The notes under the pieces: model-generated | Told to the model about the DNA's origin: nothing | The model's database searches: none | What the model saw: the letters and a program-made list of their open reading frames with translations, nothing else | Shown here: positions 59,617 to 64,000 of the stretch, piece by piece | Position numbering within the stretch: the stretch's first letter is position 1 | Layout of the letters: every line of letters begins with the position of its first letter | NCBI GenBank assembly: GCA_036389135.1 | Contig: DASVQP010000085.1 | Span: 62,001-126,000, forward strand | Origin: Longimicrobium sp. | GTDB lineage: Bacteria > Gemmatimonadota > Gemmatimonadetes > Longimicrobiales > Longimicrobiaceae | DNA length: 64,000 bases | Reading direction: 5' to 3' | Program-made: the position numbers and the translations under genes

Positions 59617-61014
59617 TTACAGGCCGGCGCCCAGCGTGGTGCCGGTGATGGCCTTGTACACGTCCAGGCGGCCGTTGCCGAACTTGGTGTCGTAGCCCGC
59701 GACGCCCAGGTCCTTGGCCGAGCTCTCCAGGCGGGCGCGCAGCGCGGCGCCGCGCAGGCCCGTCTTGGAAGCCACCACCGCGGCGGCGCCCGTCACCTGC
59801 GGAGTCGCCATCGAGGTGCCGTTCATGTAGGCGTAGCTGCCACCCGCCAGCGGGCCGCTGTAGGTGCGCCCGCCCTGGTACCCGGCCACGACCGCGCTGA
59901 AGATGCAGCCTTCCTCGGTCGTGTTGCTGTAGCACAGGCCGCCCGGAGCCGCCATGTCAAGCCCGCTGCCGTACTGCGAGTAGCTGGTGAGACCGTCCTT
60001 CCAGTCGGTCGCGGCCACCGAGATCGCGTTGGGGTCGCAGGCGGGGCAGCCCACCTTGTTGGTGCCCGAGTTGCCCGCGGCGGCGATCACCAGGACGCCC
60101 TTGTTGGTGGCGTACTGGATCGCGCTCTTCTCGCCGGACGAGATGGTGCGGCCGCCGAGCGAGAGGTTCATCGCCACCATGTTCGGCTGGTCGGCCGCGG
60201 CACGGATCGCGTTGATGATGGAGGAGGTGTAGCAGCCGGCGGCGCCGCAGACGCGCTGCACGAAGACCTGAACGTTCGCGGCGGCGCCGGTCACGCCGGC
60301 CACGCCCACGGTGGCACCGGCGCTGGTGCCGGCGGTGTGCGTGCCGTGCCCCTGGTCCGAGGTGTCGTCCGAGCTGAAGTCGTTGCAGGTGCCGCTGCCG
60401 TTGCCGGCGGCCGCCATGCTGTACCAGTCGCAGCCGCGGATCAGGCGGCCGGAGAACTCCGGGTGGCTGTAGTCCACGCCCGTGTCGATGTTGCTGATCA
60501 CCACCGCGGCGCCACCGACGCCGATCCCCTCAATCGCGTCCTCGTCAGCGTCGGCGACGGAGGCGTACGACGACGGGATGGGACCGGTGCGGCCGTCCGC
60601 GTCGTTGTAGAAGTTCATGTTCAACCCGCCCGGGTTGTAGAAGGCCCACAGGCGGCTGTCGATCGCTTCGACCTTGCGGATGTAGTTCGGCTCGGCCCAC
60701 TCCACGCGGGGGTCGTTCTTCAGCACGGCGGCCAGCGCGCGCTCCTGGCCGCGGGCGCCGTTCAGCAGCTCGAAGGAGCCCTGGTAGCCCACCGAGCGGC
60801 GCACGAGGCCGTTGGCGCGGAGAAGGTCGCTCGCGTCGACCCCGTCCTTGAACTTCACCAGCACTTCACCCGGGGCGACCTCGTCCTGCGCGGGAGCCGC
60901 GGCGAACTCGGGGCTCTGCACCGGCGACATGGCGGTGTTGGTGGGGGCTTCGTCGGAACAGGCGGCGAGGGTGGCCAGGGCGAGGACGCCGACGGCCGAA
61001 AAGCGGATGCGCAT
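59617..61014 (-). CDS. S8 subtilisin-family peptidase lipoprotein
   Basis: A 465-residue exported serine protease. The lipobox is LALATLAAC. Residues ~45-110 form an I9-type propeptide (VAPGEVLVKFKDGVDASDLL, DPRVEWAEPNYIRKV). The catalytic triad is Asp177 (SNIDTGVDY), His223 (GHGTHTAG) and Ser401 (NGTSMATPQ), with the oxyanion AAAGNSGTNKVG. Cysteine pairs (GCDWY, CNDFSS, CGAAGC, CPAC) suggest disulfides outside the cytoplasm. Start ATG 61014 with GGGAG nine bases before. It is likely anchored at the cell surface, feeding peptides to uptake. Confidence 0.95.
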   Translation of the reverse strand: MRIRFSAVGVLALATLAACSDEAPTNTAMSPVQSPEFAAAPAQDEVAPGEVLVKFKDGVDASDLLRANGLVRRSVGYQGSFELLNGARGQERALAAVLKNDPRVEWAEPNYIRKVEAIDSRLWAFYNPGGLNMNFYNDADGRTGPIPSSYASVADADEDAIEGIGVGGAAVVISNIDTGVDYSHPEFSGRLIRGCDWYSMAAAGNGSGTCNDFSSDDTSDQGHGTHTAGTSAGATVGVAGVTGAAANVQVFVQRVCGAAGCYTSSIINAIRAAADQPNMVAMNLSLGGRTISSGEKSAIQYATNKGVLVIAAAGNSGTNKVGCPACDPNAISVAATDWKDGLTSYSQYGSGLDMAAPGGLCYSNTTEEGCIFSAVVAGYQGGRTYSGPLAGGSYAYMNGTSMATPQVTGAAAVVASKTGLRGAALRARLESSAKDLGVAGYDTKFGNGRLDVYKAITGTTLGAGL

Positions 61015-61449
61015 GAGGAACTACTCCCGTGTGACTGGCATGGTGACGGAACAACCGCAATCCTGTGTGCCGCACCAGACCGATGCGCAACAGGATGAGT
61101 GTTCGAGTGGTCGGCGGGAGTAAAGGCAAGCACCGGACCGCGGCAAATCGCGGGCTACCTAGGTGTTAAGTCGTTGCGGGATCATCGTTTACGTTTTGTA
61201 GGCCGAAACGTATGTCGCTCCAGAGCGGTGCGGGGCGCACCATTCTGGTGCGGCAGAGTGGTGCGGCCTTCGCGCGACATCTCGCAAGTCGAGAACAGCA
61301 TTGCGCTTAGCTCTCGTCCAAAGCGCGCGGAGAGCACACGCGGGAGGCCAGGGAGTCCGCTCCAACGCGACAGGGTTGCGGAACGCGTCGCGCAGGACAA
61401 ATCTTGCTCGGCCCGGCTGCACATCTTGCCCTCGCTCCCGCACCCGCCG
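61015..61449. other. 435-base divergent intergenic region
   Basis: Lies between the leftward subtilase and rightward barrel genes and should hold both promoters, but I see no box pair good enough to report. GGTGCGG occurs three times near 61224-61264, with small hairpins such as CACCA-TTC-TGGTG. No gene is supported. Confidence 0.6.
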
Positions 61450-62154
61450 ATGAAAGCGACCCTGCTGGCCGCAGCTCTCTGCGCGGCCGCCACACCCGCG
61501 CACGCCCAGGTGGAGTTCCTCACCGACTTCTTCAAGGAGGTGAACAGCGTCGCCCTCTCCGTGCAGGGGGGCGGGATACCGGGCTCCGCCAACCTGACGA
61601 CGCGCGGCTCGGACTGCCCGGGCGGCGGAGTGTGCGGGGTGTTCGCCGAGATGCTGATCGACCTGCCGGACGTCGGGGGCACGGAGCTGGAGCTGGGGCT
61701 GGGAACCGGCTACCTGCGCGGCTTTCGCGCGCGCGAGGAGAGCCTGGACCTGCACGGCTCCATGCGCTCCATCCCCGTGGTCTCGGCGTATGCGACCTTC
61801 CCCGAGATCGAGCGGCTGGCGCGGATCGAGCCCTACGCCGGGCTCAGCGTGGGTGCTGCGCAGCTCTGGAACGCGCGCGGCTACGACCCCGAACGCACCG
61901 TGTTCGCCGTGGAGGGCGAGACGCTGGAATTCGGGGCTACCGCGGGGCTCTACCTGCCGCTGCGCGGGCTGTTCGTGGAAGGGGTTTACCGCGTGCGCCG
62001 CTTCGAGAGCATCACCTGGGAGCTCCCCGAAGCCGCCGAGGAGCGTCTCCCCGCCAACTGGCCCCGCTCCCTCGACGCCAGCGGCTGGACGCTGGCGGTC
62101 GGCTGGCAGTTCCGCTTCCGCGACCAAGCCAAAGAAGAGGAGCCGGACACCTGA
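61450..62154 (+). CDS. outer-membrane beta-barrel protein
   Basis: A 234-residue exported protein. The signal peptide is [20 protein letters not shown]. The mature part consists of alternating strands ([80 protein letters not shown]) and ends in [17 protein letters not shown], so the last strand [11 protein letters not shown] is followed by a short acidic tail. One cysteine pair (DCPGGGVC) may form a disulfide. It resembles small Opa/OmpW-like barrels, but no named family is clear. Start ATG 61450, weak ribosome site. Confidence 0.75.
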   Translation: MKATLLAAALCAAATPAHAQVEFLTDFFKEVNSVALSVQGGGIPGSANLTTRGSDCPGGGVCGVFAEMLIDLPDVGGTELELGLGTGYLRGFRAREESLDLHGSMRSIPVVSAYATFPEIERLARIEPYAGLSVGAAQLWNARGYDPERTVFAVEGETLEFGATAGLYLPLRGLFVEGVYRVRRFESITWELPEAAEERLPANWPRSLDASGWTLAVGWQFRFRDQAKEEEPDT

Positions 62155-62160
62155 ACAACA

Positions 62161-62245
62161 TCACACAGAGCCGCAGAGGAAACGGCAAGAACACGAGAGA
62201 GTCTTTCCTCCGTGTCCTTGCCGTTCCTTCCGTGTCTCTGTGTGA
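62161..62245. repeat. family A palindromic repeat, copy 7
   Basis: TCACACAGAGCCGCAGAGGA with TTCCTTCCGTGTCTCTGTGTGA. It fills the gap between convergent genes: seven bases after the barrel stop and nine before the lon stop. Confidence 0.87.
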
Positions 62246-62254
62246 GGCGCTGTT

Positions 62255-64000
<1,746 letters not shown>

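Overview
The window is GC-rich (about 70% by eye) and looks like chromosome of a Gemmatimonadota member, most likely Longimicrobium-like. This is inferred from a SusC/SusD pair with the CarboxypepD-like start AQQGTITGRVTDA, an S46 dipeptidyl-peptidase lipoprotein, a DbpA-tailed DEAD-box relative, many GAF/PAS kinases, and families of GC-rich hairpin repeats between genes. No rRNA, tRNA, CRISPR array, phage or plasmid genes were recognised. One insertion sequence is present.

Layout. 1-4.8 kb: end of an outer-membrane barrel gene, a CoA-transferase, a DEAD-box protein with lost catalytic motifs, a repeat cluster, an Smr nuclease-domain protein and the nucleoid protein HU. 4.9-10.1 kb: a GAF histidine kinase translationally coupled to a SerB-like phosphatase, then a 356-bp palindromic element, then a class V aminotransferase overlapping serA. 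Together these can supply all three steps of serine synthesis. 10.2-14 kb: a small hypothetical gene and a convergent c-di-GMP pair (HD-GYP hydrolase facing a GGDEF cyclase). 14-19 kb: S46 peptidase, divergent HxlR regulator/nitroreductase, a 7-bp satellite array, a FrnE-like DsbA protein and DUF4186.

19-27.6 kb is the most distinctive part. A leftward trio (GAF, H-NOX heme sensor, GAF) lies back to back with a rightward overlapping set (response regulator, six-PAS histidine kinase, response regulator, receiver-kinase hybrid). It reads as a gas/redox sensing and phosphorelay island, although a physical link between the two halves is inference.

27.7-46 kb: an FAD carotenoid-dehydrogenase-like oxidoreductase, a YdeP-type molybdopterin oxidoreductase whose 3' end lies inside a repeat, an unusual metalloprotease with HDxxH in place of HExxH fused to tandem repeats, DUF2254 and DUF47 proteins, a leftward Crp/kinase/DUF4956/serine-hydrolase run, a lipoprotein/zincin pair, and a GHL10 glycoside-hydrolase-like protein. 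46.1-48.1 kb: an IS1634-type insertion sequence. 48-62 kb: a secreted peptide and acyl-amino-acid catabolism region (penicillin-acylase-type amidase, D-aminoacylase-type amidohydrolase, SusC/SusD uptake pair, M3 oligopeptidase, subtilase lipoprotein, outer-membrane barrel). The window ends inside lon, which carries an acidic insertion before Walker A.

Repeats recur throughout. Family A (TCACACAGAG...CTCTGTGTGA, about 85 bp, seven full copies) lies 7-75 bases after a rightward stop codon in every case. Family B (three linked hairpins) has three copies, family C (three other hairpins) two, and families E and F are GC-rich hairpins that cluster with B. Coordinates were read by eye; family assignments rest on recognisable motifs, not on searches.
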